A stretch of 64,000 nucleotides of DNA, taken from assembly GCF_001435815.1 (NCBI RefSeq), contig NZ_AZFV01000003.1, positions 1-64,000 of the forward strand, in the 5' to 3' direction. A program made the translations under genes and the position numbers. This document shows positions 9,023-18,387 of this stretch, in pieces; the first letter of the stretch is position 1, and the number at the start of each line of letters is the position of its first letter. The notes under the pieces are model-generated. The model was given only the letters and a program-made list of their open reading frames with translations. It ran no database searches and had not been told where the DNA came from. The stretch is from Companilactobacillus nantensis DSM 16982. GTDB lineage: Bacteria; Bacillota; Bacilli; Lactobacillales; Lactobacillaceae.

Positions 9023-10375
9023 ATGGACAATTCTGAATTTTTTGTAGGTCTTGATATTGGCACAAATTCGATAAAAGTAGTGGTTGCTGAATCGTCTGAT
9101 GATAGATTAAGCATCGTCGGCGTAGGAAGCGAACGATCTGAAGGCGTAAGCCGTGGCGTTATAGTCGACATAGACAAAGCGGCGAACGCTATCAAACGTG
9201 CAATTAAGAAGGCCGAAACACAAGCAAATATCTCCATTCGTGACGTTGTAGTCGGTATATCGGCTAACATGTTACAAATTGAGAAATGTCAAGGTATGAT
9301 TGCGGTCGGATCTCAATCAAAAGAAATCAATGAAAATGATGTCAGACAAGTTATGCTGGCTGCTATGGTGCAAAACTTACCTAGTGAGAGAGAAGTTGTT
9401 TCTCTAATACCTAAGCAATTTTCTGTTGATGGCTTTAATAATATCCGTGATCCTCGCGGTATGATTGGCGTTCGACTAGAGATGTCAGGTATTTTGTACA
9501 CGGCACCAAAAACAATCGTACATAATACGAAAAAGGCTATCCAAAAGGCTGGCCTAAACATTATTCATAAAGTTATTTCTCCAATGGCGTTAAGTCAAGT
9601 CGTTTTAAATGACGGCGAAAGTGACTTTGGTGCTGTAATTATTGATATGGGAGCGGGTCAAACGACCGCTTCAGTTGTGCATGATCACAATTTGAAATTA
9701 TCAACAGTTGATTTTGAAGGCGGGGATTATGTAACGCATGATATCTCCGTTGTATTGAATACAACGGTGGAAAACGCCAATCAATTGAAACTTTATTACG
9801 GTAACGCTTCTGCTGACAAGTCAGCAACTGATGAAAATATCAGTGTTGAGGTTGTCGGTAAGAGTGAACCAACGATGATTTCAGAAGAATATTTGGCTGA
9901 AATTATTGAAGCACGACTCAATCAAGTCTTTACTAGATTACAAGCACCATTAGAAGATGCAGGCGCATTATCTTTACCAGGCGGAATTGTTTTGACTGGT
10001 GGAGTTGCTGCAACGCCTAATGTGGAAGATTTGGCTAGAAAGATTTTTGATGTCAAAGTACGAAGCTATGTTCCAACCCAGATGGGTATGCGTTATCCAT
10101 CATATTCGTTGGGACTTGGTTTGGTAACTTATGCTTCACGATTAAATGATATTGGAGTGATTGCTGACAATGTTGTCAATGGTGCAACCGTTGACCGCGG
10201 CAGTCGACCACAACCTCAAGTTGCAACGGATCCACAACCACAGCCACAAAGAGAACAACCTGAACCAATGAACCTAAATCAAGAGGACCAACCAACCGAA
10301 GAAGAGACTGCCAAGCCTGAAAAAGGTAAGAAAATGTCGAAATTCAAGGACTTTTGGAGCAAATTTTTTGATTAA
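9023..10375 (+). CDS. ftsA: Cell division protein FtsA
   Basis: Actin-like ATPase that anchors FtsZ to the membrane. 450 residues. Nucleotide-binding motifs LDIGTNSIKVVV (near residue 10) and DMGAGQTTASV (near 210) and the adenosine motif LTGGVAATPNV are present. A Pro/Gln/Glu-rich linker (about 395-433) leads to a C-terminal amphipathic helix (MSKFKDFWSKFFD), the expected membrane-targeting sequence. GGGAGG lies 12 nt before the ATG. It precedes ftsZ by 39 bp. Confidence 0.95.
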   Translation: MDNSEFFVGLDIGTNSIKVVVAESSDDRLSIVGVGSERSEGVSRGVIVDIDKAANAIKRAIKKAETQANISIRDVVVGISANMLQIEKCQGMIAVGSQSKEINENDVRQVMLAAMVQNLPSEREVVSLIPKQFSVDGFNNIRDPRGMIGVRLEMSGILYTAPKTIVHNTKKAIQKAGLNIIHKVISPMALSQVVLNDGESDFGAVIIDMGAGQTTASVVHDHNLKLSTVDFEGGDYVTHDISVVLNTTVENANQLKLYYGNASADKSATDENISVEVVGKSEPTMISEEYLAEIIEARLNQVFTRLQAPLEDAGALSLPGGIVLTGGVAATPNVEDLARKIFDVKVRSYVPTQMGMRYPSYSLGLGLVTYASRLNDIGVIADNVVNGATVDRGSRPQPQVATDPQPQPQREQPEPMNLNQEDQPTEEETAKPEKGKKMSKFKDFWSKFFD

Positions 10376-10414
10376 CAATAAATAATAAATGATTTAAATA
10401 GGAGGAACTCCTTA

Positions 10415-11662
10415 ATGGAATATACTTTAGACTCTACCCAAAATAAGGGAGCGGTAATCAAAGTTATCGGTGTCGGTGGTGCCGGTGGTAACGCTGTCAA
10501 TCGAATGGTAGAAGCAGGAATTAAAGGCGTGCAATTTATTACCGCCAATACTGATGTTCAAGCTCTAGAAAACTCAAATGCTGAAACAAAAATTCAGTTA
10601 GGACCTAAATTGACACGTGGTCTAGGTGCCGGTTCAAATCCTGAGGTTGGACAAAAAGCTGCTCAAGAAAGTGAAGAAGCCATTAAAGAAGCCCTTGAAG
10701 GCGCTGATATGATCTTCGTAACAGCCGGAATGGGTGGTGGTACTGGTACAGGTGCTGCTCCTATCGTTGCTAATATTGCTAAAGAAAGTGGTGCCCTAAC
10801 GGTTGGTGTTGTGACACGTCCATTTGCCTTTGAAGGTGCTAAACGTTCACGCTTTGCTGCTGATGGTATTACTGAATTGAAAAAAGATGTCGATACATTA
10901 GTTTTAATTTCAAATAGTAAATTACTTGAAATCGTTGATAAGAAGACACCAATGAGTGAAGCATTCAGTATTGCTGATGATGTTTTACGTCAAGGTGTCC
11001 AAAGTATTTCTGATTTGATCACATCACCTGGCTTTGTTAACTTGGACTTTGCTGATGTTAAGACTGTTATGTCAGATCAAGGTTCAGCTCTAATGGGTAT
11101 TGGTCAAGCTAACGGCGAAAACAGAATTACTGAAGCTACTAAGAAGGCTATTTCATCACCATTACTTGAAGTTTCAATTGACGGTGCTAAACAAGTACTT
11201 CTTAATATTACTGGTGGACCAGACTTGTCACTCTTCGAAGCTCAAGATGCAGCGCAAATTGTTTCCGAACAAGCTACATCTGATGTTAATATTATCTTCG
11301 GTACTTCAATCGATGATACTTTGGGTGACCAAGTTAAAGTTACTGTTATTGCAACAGGTGTTGAGACTGAAGAAAGTAAGAAATGCGAACCTTCAAGACG
11401 TCCACTAAACAACCCTCGTGCAACTTTAGATAACAATAAGAACAAGGCTGACGATAATGCTACAAGTCAACCAAAGCCTGCGCAACAACCTTCTAATGAT
11501 CCATTGGCCGATTGGGACATCAATCGTGAAGCATCTAAGTCAAAGAATACTTCTGGTGAAAAGGGCGATTTTGAAATCTTCCAAAAACCAGAAACAATTG
11601 ATTTAAGCGATGACGATGATGATTCAACTCCTCCAATTTTTAAACGTCGTAATAATAAATAA
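10415..11662 (+). CDS. ftsZ: Cell division GTPase FtsZ
   Basis: Tubulin-like GTPase forming the Z ring. 415 residues with the N-terminal glycine loop [13 protein letters not shown] and the tubulin signature [10 protein letters not shown] near residue 107. After the globular part (about 320) comes an Asn/Lys/Gln-rich linker and an Asp-rich stretch before the conserved tail PPIFKRR, which binds FtsA and SepF. AGGAGG lies before the ATG. Confidence 0.97.
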   Translation: MEYTLDSTQNKGAVIKVIGVGGAGGNAVNRMVEAGIKGVQFITANTDVQALENSNAETKIQLGPKLTRGLGAGSNPEVGQKAAQESEEAIKEALEGADMIFVTAGMGGGTGTGAAPIVANIAKESGALTVGVVTRPFAFEGAKRSRFAADGITELKKDVDTLVLISNSKLLEIVDKKTPMSEAFSIADDVLRQGVQSISDLITSPGFVNLDFADVKTVMSDQGSALMGIGQANGENRITEATKKAISSPLLEVSIDGAKQVLLNITGGPDLSLFEAQDAAQIVSEQATSDVNIIFGTSIDDTLGDQVKVTVIATGVETEESKKCEPSRRPLNNPRATLDNNKNKADDNATSQPKPAQQPSNDPLADWDINREASKSKNTSGEKGDFEIFQKPETIDLSDDDDDSTPPIFKRRNNK

Positions 11663-11676
11663 AAGGAGATTTTCTT

Positions 11677-12093
11677 ATGGCATTTGACAAATTAGGCAGT
11701 TTTTTTGGTATTAATGATGACGATGACTTTGAAGACAAGGCTGTCGGTCAAACAAATACTGAACAACCTAAATCAAATTATTCAAATAATGAAAAGGTAG
11801 TATCAATGAGTACAGCTAGCGAAGCAAGAACTAAAGCAAGTAGTAAAATTGCGATTTATCAACCAAGAGTTTACTCAGATGCAAAAGTTATTGCCAAACA
11901 ACTTTTGAATAATAAAGCTGTAATTGTTAATTTTAATAATGTCAATGATGCACAATCAAAGAGAATCGTAGACTTTTTAACTGGTACTATCTTTGCCTTA
12001 AATGGCGAAATTAAACGTGTTGGAGAAAAAATCTTTCTTTGTACACCACCTAAGTTTGAAATCGATGGAAGCATACCAGACATAAACGAATAA
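11677..12093 (+). CDS. sepF: Cell division protein SepF
   Basis: Membrane-associated partner of FtsZ that assembles rings and supports septum formation. 138 residues: an N-terminal amphipathic segment (AFDKLGSFFGI), a variable acidic/Asn-rich linker, and the SepF core (PRVYSDAKVIAKQLLNNKAVIVNF...) to the end. AAAGGAG before the ATG and 14-bp spacing from ftsZ show operon membership. Confidence 0.94.
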   Translation: MAFDKLGSFFGINDDDDFEDKAVGQTNTEQPKSNYSNNEKVVSMSTASEARTKASSKIAIYQPRVYSDAKVIAKQLLNNKAVIVNFNNVNDAQSKRIVDFLTGTIFALNGEIKRVGEKIFLCTPPKFEIDGSIPDINE

Positions 12094-12107
12094 AGTCGAG
12101 GAAAGAT

Positions 12108-12374
12108 ATGAGTCAAATTTTAAATGGCTTGCCCTTTGTTATTAGTATGGCTTTTCAATTGTATGAATTTATAATTTTTGTATACTGTCTGTTGTCTTTT
12201 ATACCGTCACTATACAATTCTGCATTTGGAAGGTTTATCGTGGCGATGGTAGCACCATTCTTGAACTTAATCAGAAAAATTATACCTACAAGTATAGGCT
12301 TTCTTGATTTCTCTCCAATAATTGCACTTATCGTAATTCAATTATTGCAGAAAGCGATATTTTTAATAATCTAA
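12108..12374 (+). CDS. ylmG: YggT-family membrane protein YlmG
   Basis: Small membrane protein of 88 residues with two hydrophobic segments and the family core LLSFIPSLYNSAFGRFIV followed by APFLNLIRKIIP. YggT/YlmG proteins sit between sepF and ylmH in many Firmicutes; roles in membrane or septum organisation have been proposed, but no biochemical activity is established. AGTCGAGGAAAG precedes the start. Confidence 0.88.
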   Translation: MSQILNGLPFVISMAFQLYEFIIFVYCLLSFIPSLYNSAFGRFIVAMVAPFLNLIRKIIPTSIGFLDFSPIIALIVIQLLQKAIFLII

Positions 12375-12376
12375 AT

Positions 12377-13171
12377 ATGGATGATAAAAAAACAATCATT
12401 GGTGGAGGTTTTTTCCGACCGGAAGAGAAAACATTCATTGATAAAATAAGTGATATTTTGTTAAAAGCTCAAACAATGTACACTCCACAACTCACTGATT
12501 TTTTGAATCTGCGTGAACAGACGATTTTAAATAACTTGATCAATAAATATGACGATTTATTCGTCAATTATTTTGGTGGTTATGACGGTGCAGAACGGGT
12601 CAGGGGAATTATTGCTCCTGACTATTTTGTACCTAAAGAATCGGATTATGGGATCACAATGTATGAGATTCGTTATCCAGAAAAATTTGCTAATTTACAT
12701 CACGGTCAAATATTAGGCTCCTTAACGGGATCAGGCGTTGAACGTGACCGTTTTGGAGACATTATTACCGATGGCGAAAATTGGCAATTTTTTGTTTTCG
12801 ACTCAATGAGTGATTACATTGAAGACCAAGTTAAAAAAATTGGACCATATAAGATTCATTTGATCGAGAAGAGTTTCAATGATTTGCTTTTACCGAGAGA
12901 TGAATCAACGGATGAGACGATCACCGTTCAGTCGTTGCGATTGGATACGATCATTGCTGATGTATACGATTTGTCACGACAGAGTGCAAAAGCGTTAGTC
13001 GATCATGGCAAAGTCCAGATTAATTGGGTTGTGAATAAAAATGCTAGCTCATTTATTACAATTACTGATACACTGAGTGTCAGAGGCTATGGCCGAATTA
13101 GAATTAATGATATTATGGGCAGATCGAAGAATAATAAATATCTTCTTTCAGTTAACATCATTAAGAAATAG
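12377..13171 (+). CDS. ylmH: S4-domain RNA-binding protein YlmH
   Basis: 264 residues, starting two bases after ylmG. The C-terminal third is an S4 RNA-binding domain (LRLDTIIADVYDLSRQSAK, VDHGKVQINW), and the N-terminal part matches the YlmH region that precedes it in the division cluster. Homologues have been linked to division and to rescue of stalled 50S subunits. The place between ylmG and divIVA is conserved. Confidence 0.9.
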   Translation: MDDKKTIIGGGFFRPEEKTFIDKISDILLKAQTMYTPQLTDFLNLREQTILNNLINKYDDLFVNYFGGYDGAERVRGIIAPDYFVPKESDYGITMYEIRYPEKFANLHHGQILGSLTGSGVERDRFGDIITDGENWQFFVFDSMSDYIEDQVKKIGPYKIHLIEKSFNDLLLPRDESTDETITVQSLRLDTIIADVYDLSRQSAKALVDHGKVQINWVVNKNASSFITITDTLSVRGYGRIRINDIMGRSKNNKYLLSVNIIKK

Positions 13172-13186
13172 TAGGGGCGTGACGTT

Positions 13187-13942
13187 ATGGTATTATCACC
13201 AGTAGAAATACATGATAAAGAATTTGATAGTAAATTTCGAGGCTATGACCGCGACCAAGTTGACAGCTTTTTGAAACAAGCAGCTCAAGACTATAATTTA
13301 GCATTGCAAAAAAATGCTCAATTAGAAAAAGAACTTAAAGAAACTTCAGAAAAGTTAAAATACTTTACTGATATGAAAGATGCTTTAAATCAATCAATTT
13401 TAGTTGCCCAAGAAGCAGCTGAAAAAGTTAAAAATGAGTCTGAGCAAGAAGCACAAATTATTGTTGAAGAATCACAGAAAAAAGCTCGCGACTTGTTGAA
13501 TCAATCAACTGAAAAGTCTAATCAAATCTTACAAGATGCGTCTGAACGGGCTCGTCAAGTGACAATTGAAACTGATAACTTAAAGCGCAGTGTCAATTCG
13601 TTCCGTCAAGGCTTACAAGGAATGTTGAAGCAACAGTTAGATATGGTTGATAATCCAGAGTGGTCAAAGCTTAATGACAGTACATCTACTGACAAACTTA
13701 AACAAGAAGTCGGCGACCAAACACAACCAGATTTGAACCAGAACTATCAAACTGACTCCACAAATAATCAACAAGATTATGAAAATGACCAAAATTCGGT
13801 TTTCAATTCCGAGCAAATGAATTATAATGACAATATTCAGGATGATCAGCCGGACGAATCGTATACGATCAATCATCAACAAAATGAACCAACGTTCAAT
13901 TTTAAAGATGATACCGACAATGATAATTCTAAGAAAGAATAA
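13187..13942 (+). CDS. divIVA: Cell pole/septum protein DivIVA
   Basis: Coiled-coil protein that senses negative membrane curvature. 251 residues: the conserved membrane-binding N-terminus (SPVEIHDKEFDSKFRGYD), long heptad-rich coiled coil (about 40-150), then a Gln/Asn/Asp-rich low-complexity tail (about 165-251) much less conserved. TAGGGGCGTGA precedes the start. It is the last gene before the ileS T-box leader. Confidence 0.94.
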   Translation: MVLSPVEIHDKEFDSKFRGYDRDQVDSFLKQAAQDYNLALQKNAQLEKELKETSEKLKYFTDMKDALNQSILVAQEAAEKVKNESEQEAQIIVEESQKKARDLLNQSTEKSNQILQDASERARQVTIETDNLKRSVNSFRQGLQGMLKQQLDMVDNPEWSKLNDSTSTDKLKQEVGDQTQPDLNQNYQTDSTNNQQDYENDQNSVFNSEQMNYNDNIQDDQPDESYTINHQQNEPTFNFKDDTDNDNSKKE

Positions 13943-13958
13943 GAGAATAAGTGCCTTT

Positions 13959-14104
13959 AAAACATTTTTTCAGCGAGCTAGTGTATGGTGTGAGACTAGT
14001 AAAAATAATTTTTGGTATATCAGCTCTTAGACAATATTATTTGATTTACCAATAGGTGGTATAGCGAGAACTCGTCCTAGTAATTGGGATGGGTTCTTTT
14101 TTAT
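13959..14104 (+). promoter_or_regulatory. T-box leader (isoleucine specifier) with terminator
   Basis: Upstream of ileS is a T-box riboswitch. Stem I elements start at 13971 (CAGCGAGCTAGTG...GACTAGT). The specifier region GGTATATCAGC contains the Ile codon ATC at 14019-14021 followed by a purine. The T-box sequence AGGTGGTATAGCGA (14054-14067) includes the TGGT that pairs with the tRNA acceptor end. It runs into the terminator GAACTCGTCCTA / TTGGGATGGGTTC and a T-run (about 14068-14104). Uncharged tRNA-Ile should favour antitermination and ileS expression. Confidence 0.9.
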
Positions 14105-14122
14105 TTTAGAAGGGGTGAAAGA

Positions 14123-16903
14123 ATGCGAGTAAAAGATACTTTAAATTTAGGTAAAACTAAATTCCCAATGCGTGGTAGTTTACCTACCAAGGAAGCTGAA
14201 TGGCAAAAAGCTTGGGAAGAAAATAAACTTTATGAACGTCGTCAAAAATTAAATGAAGGTAAGCCAACCTTTGAACTACTAGATGGACCTCCATTTGCTA
14301 ATGGTGATATCCACATGGGACACGCTTTAAACAAGATTTCAAAGGATATTATCGTGCGTTACAAGTCAATGGATGGCTATCGTGCACCATATGTACCTGG
14401 TTGGGATACTCATGGTCTTCCAATCGAACAACAACTTGCTAAAAAAGGTGTTAAACGTAAGGAAATGAGCCTTTCTGACTACCGTAAGTTGTGTTTCGAT
14501 TTTGCTCAAGGTGAAATTAAGAAACAAATGGCTGGTTTCAAACGTCTCGGAATTTCTGCAGACTGGGATCACCCATACATTACTTATCAACCAGAATTTG
14601 AAAAGGCTGAAGTTGAAGTCTTTGGTGAAATGGTTGATAAAGGTTACATTTACCGTGGTAAGAAGCCAGTTTACTGGTCACCATCTTCAGAATCAACTTT
14701 AGCTGAAGCAGAAGTTGAATATAAAGATATTAAGTCACCATCAATTTTCGTTGCTTTCAAAGTACGTGATGGTAAAGGCGTTGTTGACCAAGATGCATCA
14801 TTCATCATCTGGACAACTACTCCATGGACAATTCCTTCAAACGAAGCTATCTGTGTTAACCCTAAGTTCATTTATAGTGAAGTTAATGCTGACGGTAAGA
14901 AATATGTTGTTGCTCAAGAAAGATTGCAATACGTTCAAGAACAATTAGGTTGGGAAAATGTTGAAGTTATTAAGACTATTCAAGGTCGTGATCTTGAAGG
15001 ACTTACAGCTACACACCCATTCTATGATCAAGAATCTCTTTTGATTCTTGGTAACCACGTTACACTTGATGATGGTACTGGTTTAGTTCATACAGCTCCA
15101 GGCTTTGGTGCTGATGACTTTGTTGTTGGTATGAAATACAAGTTGCCAATCTTCTCACCAATCGATGCTCAAGGTAAGTTTACTGATGAAGTACCTGAAT
15201 ATGAAGGTGTCTTCTATGACGATGCTAACAAGATCATTGCTGACAGAATGAAAGAAAATGGTTCACTCTTGAAACTAAGTTTCTTCACTCACAGTTATCC
15301 ACATGATTGGCGTACTAAGAAACCAGTTATTTTCCGTGCTACACCACAATGGTTTGCATCAATCGACAAGTTCAGACAACAAATTCTTGATGAAATCGAA
15401 AAAATCGACTTCATGCCTGACTGGGGTAAAACTCGTCTTTACAACATGATTCGTGATCGTGGTGATTGGGTAATTTCTAGACAACGTGCTTGGGGTGTTC
15501 CACTACCAATTTTCTATGCTGAAAATGGTGACCCAATCATGACTAAAGAAACAATTGACCATGTTGCTGATTTATTCGGTAAGTATGGTTCAAACGTTTG
15601 GGCAGAACGTGATGCTAAAGATCTTCTTCCAGAAGGCTTTACATATCCAGGTAGCCCAAATGGTAAATTTACTAAAGAAACAGATATCTTGGATGTTTGG
15701 TTCGACTCAGGAACAGCTCACTCAGGTGTTGCGAGAACTCGTGACAACTTAGTCTTCCCAGCTGACTTGATTCTTGAAGGTTCTGATCAATATCGTGGTT
15801 GGTTTAACTCAATGCTAGTAACTTCCGTTGCAGCCTATGGCGTTGCTCCTTACAAGGCTATCCTTTCACAAGGATTCACACTTGATAAGAACGGCGTTAA
15901 GATGAGTAAATCACTTGGTAACGTTATTGCTCCTAGCGATATTGAAAGACAATTCGGTGCAGAAATTATCCGTCTCTGGGTTGCTTCAGTTGACTCAAGT
16001 TCTGATGTTTCTGTAACTGTTGAATCATTCAAACAAGTTTCTGAAACATATCGTAAGATTAGAAATACCATCAGATTTATGTTAGCTAATACAACTGATT
16101 TTGATCCTAAGACTAATGCTGTTGCTTATGATGATCTTCGTCCAGAAGACAAGTATGTCACAGTTAAGTTGAACGACCTTGTTAAAGAAGTTCTAGCTGA
16201 TTATGACAAGTATGACTTTGCGGATGTATCTAAAGCAGTTGTTAGTTTCATCGTTAATGAAATGTCAACATTCTACTTAGACTTTGCTAAGGACGTTGTT
16301 TATATTGATGCTGAGGATTCACATGCTCGTCGTTCAATGCAAACAGTTATCTATGACGTAGTTGTTAAGTTAGCTAAATTGTTGACACCAATCTTGCCTC
16401 ACACAATGGAACAAGTTTGGGAATACTTGAAGGAACCAGAAGATTTCGTTCAATTAGCAGAAATGCCTAAGGTTGAAGAAATTGCTGATCAAGCAGAAAT
16501 CGAAAAAGACTGGTCAGTCTTCATGGACTTTAGAGATAACGTCTTGAAGTCACTTGAAGTCGCACGTACTGATAAATTAATCGGTAAGTCACTAGAAGCT
16601 AAGGTTACTGTTAAACCAAGCGCTGACTTAAAGGCAGTTCTTGATAAGATCGACAGTAACTTTGGTCAATTATTGATTGTTTCACAATTTGAATTAACAG
16701 ACGCTGATTTAGCTAATGCTGACAAGTACGAACTTGCTGACGTTTTAGTTGAAAAAGCTGAAGGCGATGTATGTCAAAGATGTCGTATGATCAAGACAGA
16801 TGTTGGTAGTGATGAAAATTATCCAACATTCTGTGCTAGATGTGCTAAAATTGTTGCTGCAGAGTATCCAGAAACAATGACAGATGGCTTTGATGAAAAA
16901 TAG
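14123..16903 (+). CDS. ileS: Isoleucyl-tRNA synthetase
   Basis: Class I aminoacyl-tRNA synthetase charging tRNA-Ile. From ATG 14123 (after AGGGGTGAAAG) the product is 926 residues. An earlier in-frame ATG at 14084 lies inside the T-box terminator and is not credible. Seen are the HIGH-type motif (PFANGDIHMGHALN), the editing-domain TTPWTIPSNEA region, KMSKS at 593-597 and a C-terminal zinc finger with CQRC and CARC. Control is by the T-box in front. Confidence 0.97.
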   Translation: MRVKDTLNLGKTKFPMRGSLPTKEAEWQKAWEENKLYERRQKLNEGKPTFELLDGPPFANGDIHMGHALNKISKDIIVRYKSMDGYRAPYVPGWDTHGLPIEQQLAKKGVKRKEMSLSDYRKLCFDFAQGEIKKQMAGFKRLGISADWDHPYITYQPEFEKAEVEVFGEMVDKGYIYRGKKPVYWSPSSESTLAEAEVEYKDIKSPSIFVAFKVRDGKGVVDQDASFIIWTTTPWTIPSNEAICVNPKFIYSEVNADGKKYVVAQERLQYVQEQLGWENVEVIKTIQGRDLEGLTATHPFYDQESLLILGNHVTLDDGTGLVHTAPGFGADDFVVGMKYKLPIFSPIDAQGKFTDEVPEYEGVFYDDANKIIADRMKENGSLLKLSFFTHSYPHDWRTKKPVIFRATPQWFASIDKFRQQILDEIEKIDFMPDWGKTRLYNMIRDRGDWVISRQRAWGVPLPIFYAENGDPIMTKETIDHVADLFGKYGSNVWAERDAKDLLPEGFTYPGSPNGKFTKETDILDVWFDSGTAHSGVARTRDNLVFPADLILEGSDQYRGWFNSMLVTSVAAYGVAPYKAILSQGFTLDKNGVKMSKSLGNVIAPSDIERQFGAEIIRLWVASVDSSSDVSVTVESFKQVSETYRKIRNTIRFMLANTTDFDPKTNAVAYDDLRPEDKYVTVKLNDLVKEVLADYDKYDFADVSKAVVSFIVNEMSTFYLDFAKDVVYIDAEDSHARRSMQTVIYDVVVKLAKLLTPILPHTMEQVWEYLKEPEDFVQLAEMPKVEEIADQAEIEKDWSVFMDFRDNVLKSLEVARTDKLIGKSLEAKVTVKPSADLKAVLDKIDSNFGQLLIVSQFELTDADLANADKYELADVLVEKAEGDVCQRCRMIKTDVGSDENYPTFCARCAKIVAAEYPETMTDGFDEK

Positions 16904-16916
16904 GATAGGTGACTAA

Positions 16917-17135
16917 ATGTTTACCGGAAAAATTGTAAGATTTAATAATGATCGTGGCTTTGGCTTTATTAGTAACGATGGCGAGGATATTTTCTTCTTT
17001 GCCGATTCAGTTCTCAACCGTGATGATTACTACATCAAGAATGGTCTTGAGGTCAGCTATGAAGTTGCTCCCGGTTATAAGGGACCACAAGCTGTCAATA
17101 TTACCATTAAAGAAGAGGAAGAAAGCGCAGAATAG
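16917..17135 (+). CDS. Cold-shock-domain protein
   Basis: 72-residue single cold-shock domain with the RNP1-like motif GFGFISNDG and RNP2-like IFFFADSV; typical CSPs read KGFGFI and VFVHFSAI, so this is a divergent member. It probably binds single-stranded RNA or DNA. It starts 13 bp after ileS with TAGGTGA before the ATG. The tail is acidic (EEEESAE), and the terminator stem overlaps its last codons. Confidence 0.85.
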   Translation: MFTGKIVRFNNDRGFGFISNDGEDIFFFADSVLNRDDYYIKNGLEVSYEVAPGYKGPQAVNITIKEEEESAE

Positions 17136-17150
17136 CGCTTTCTTTTTTTT
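17121..17150 (+). terminator. Terminator of ileS-csp
   Basis: GAAAGCGC and GCGCTTTC form a perfect 8-bp stem followed by eight T. The stop codon of the cold-shock gene lies in the loop. Confidence 0.9.
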
Positions 17151-17160
17151 GTTTTAAATG

Positions 17161-17437
17161 TGCCGTCTCCAGAACCGAGAAACAGTCACTGGTCGGGTTC
17201 TATTCCACGAATCCATGGACTAGGGCTATTCATCATTCTCTATAAAAAAGTGAATAAAAGAGCCGGAAGGAACAAGAAATTTAGGGCGCTGTGCAGGTGG
17301 CGTTAGTGCTTTAGCACTTACACCACGGGACGAGTTTTGAGATCCGCGTATTTTGCGGAGCTCAAAATCGAGCTTGGAGACCTTGGCTCCAAGCGGTCCC
17401 CATAGCGCCCTAAATTTTCTTGTTCCTGGAGGCGGAA
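17161..17437 (-). repeat. Composite repeat element around copy B
   Basis: Copy B of the structured repeat (17261-17436, minus) is part of a longer block. The left end TGCCGTCTCC (17161-17170) is an inverted match of the right end GGAGGCGG. Read on the minus strand, the extra segment ends TCTGGAGACGGCA, as does the segment following copy E at 58313-58322; CCTAGTCC is also shared (ACTAGTCC there). This fills the 380-bp gap between the cold-shock and Nudix genes together with a promoter. Confidence 0.6.
17261..17436 (-). repeat. Structured repeat, copy B
   Basis: Complete copy in minus orientation. The outer arms pair over about 23 bp with one extra A on one side. The inner stems are GCTTGGAG/CTCCAAGC, TTTTGAG..TCCGC/GCGGA..CTCAAAA and GTGGTGTAAGTGC/GCACTAACGCCAC. 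The ends are AGCCGG (17261) and GGCGGA (17436). Confidence 0.88.
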
Positions 17438-17439
17438 CC

Positions 17440-17467
17440 TTGTAGATAACACAGAATCTGGTAAAAT
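17440..17467 (+). promoter_or_regulatory. Promoter of the Nudix operon
   Basis: TTGTAG (17440-17445), 16-bp spacer, then TAAAAT (17462-17467) preceded by TGG, an extended -10. It lies only a few bases beyond the end of repeat copy B. Confidence 0.55.
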
Positions 17468-17513
17468 ACTTGCATTGGCTCTATTTGATAAATCTGAATA
17501 AGAAGGTTCTATA

Positions 17514-18083
17514 ATGGAAAAAGAAGATTCAAGATACTATGAAGAAGTTGTTGCTAAAAAGAGAATGTTTGGTGGCAAAATTATTGACGTTGATGTAGAA
17601 CAGGTTGTTTTACCTAATGGTATTCCTGATATTCGTGAAGTAGTACAACATCATGGTGCCGTTGCGATTATTCCGTTTACTGATGATGACAAGATGGTGT
17701 TTGTCAGACAATGGCGTACACCTTTGGAACAAGAGACTTTGGAAATTCCAGCTGGTAAAATTGATCCAGACGAAGGCAGTGACCTAGAAGAAGTTGCCTT
17801 ACGTGAAATGGACGAAGAACTGGGGATGACAACTGATAAACTTGAAAAAGTTACAGCCTTTTTTGCTAGTCCCGGTTATTCTAATGAAAAATTAACAGTC
17901 TTTAAGGCAACTGATTTGCAGGAAGTTGAATTCAAACGTCCTCTTGATCCAGATGAATTTTTGAATGTTGAAAAATTAACTCTCGATGAGGCGAAAAAAC
18001 AAATTGAGGCTGGCGTAATTTGTGACTCGAAGTCAATTTATGCCATTACTTATTGGGAACTATTGCAAGCAAAGGAAAAATAA
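17514..18083 (+). CDS. nudF: ADP-ribose pyrophosphatase (Nudix hydrolase, NudF type)
   Basis: Hydrolyses ADP-ribose to AMP and ribose 5-phosphate. 189 residues. The Nudix box runs from GKIDPDEGSD through LREMDEELGM; compared with the consensus G-x5-E-x7-RE it has two additional residues before RE. The ADPRase features RQWRTPLEQETLEIPAGK and the later SPGYSNEKLTVF are present. It is first in a five-gene run ending at DUF1831. Confidence 0.9.
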   Translation: MEKEDSRYYEEVVAKKRMFGGKIIDVDVEQVVLPNGIPDIREVVQHHGAVAIIPFTDDDKMVFVRQWRTPLEQETLEIPAGKIDPDEGSDLEEVALREMDEELGMTTDKLEKVTAFFASPGYSNEKLTVFKATDLQEVEFKRPLDPDEFLNVEKLTLDEAKKQIEAGVICDSKSIYAITYWELLQAKEK

Positions 18084-18377
18084 ATGTTTGATAAGGTAAA
18101 GAACTTTTATAATTCAAAAGTTAAATCATCGAATAAACAACAACCACAGACAGTCGTTCGTGCTGATCAAGTTGAAGCTCAGCAACAAAAGATTCGTGAA
18201 CAAGAACGTCGTCGGGCTGAAGAAGAGTATCGTCAGCAACATCCAGAGCAAGTAATACAAGAAAATTTATCGGTTTTTGATGAAAAGACAAATAAATTGA
18301 AAAAAAAGCTAAATATTGCCATTATTACAATATTCGGCTTAATTGTGTTAGTATTTTTAATATTATTTTTTATTTAA
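18084..18377 (+). CDS. Small single-pass membrane protein, unknown function
   Basis: 97 residues starting directly after the nudF stop. The N-terminal 65 residues are hydrophilic and rich in Gln, Glu and Arg (QQQKIREQERRRAEEEYRQQ), probably helical. A single membrane helix is at the C-terminal end (about 75-97, IAIITIFGLIVLVFLILFFI). No recognised domain. Tight spacing on both sides makes it a genuine operon member. Confidence 0.75.
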   Translation: MFDKVKNFYNSKVKSSNKQQPQTVVRADQVEAQQQKIREQERRRAEEEYRQQHPEQVIQENLSVFDEKTNKLKKKLNIAIITIFGLIVLVFLILFFI

Positions 18378-18387
18378 GGGGTAAAGT

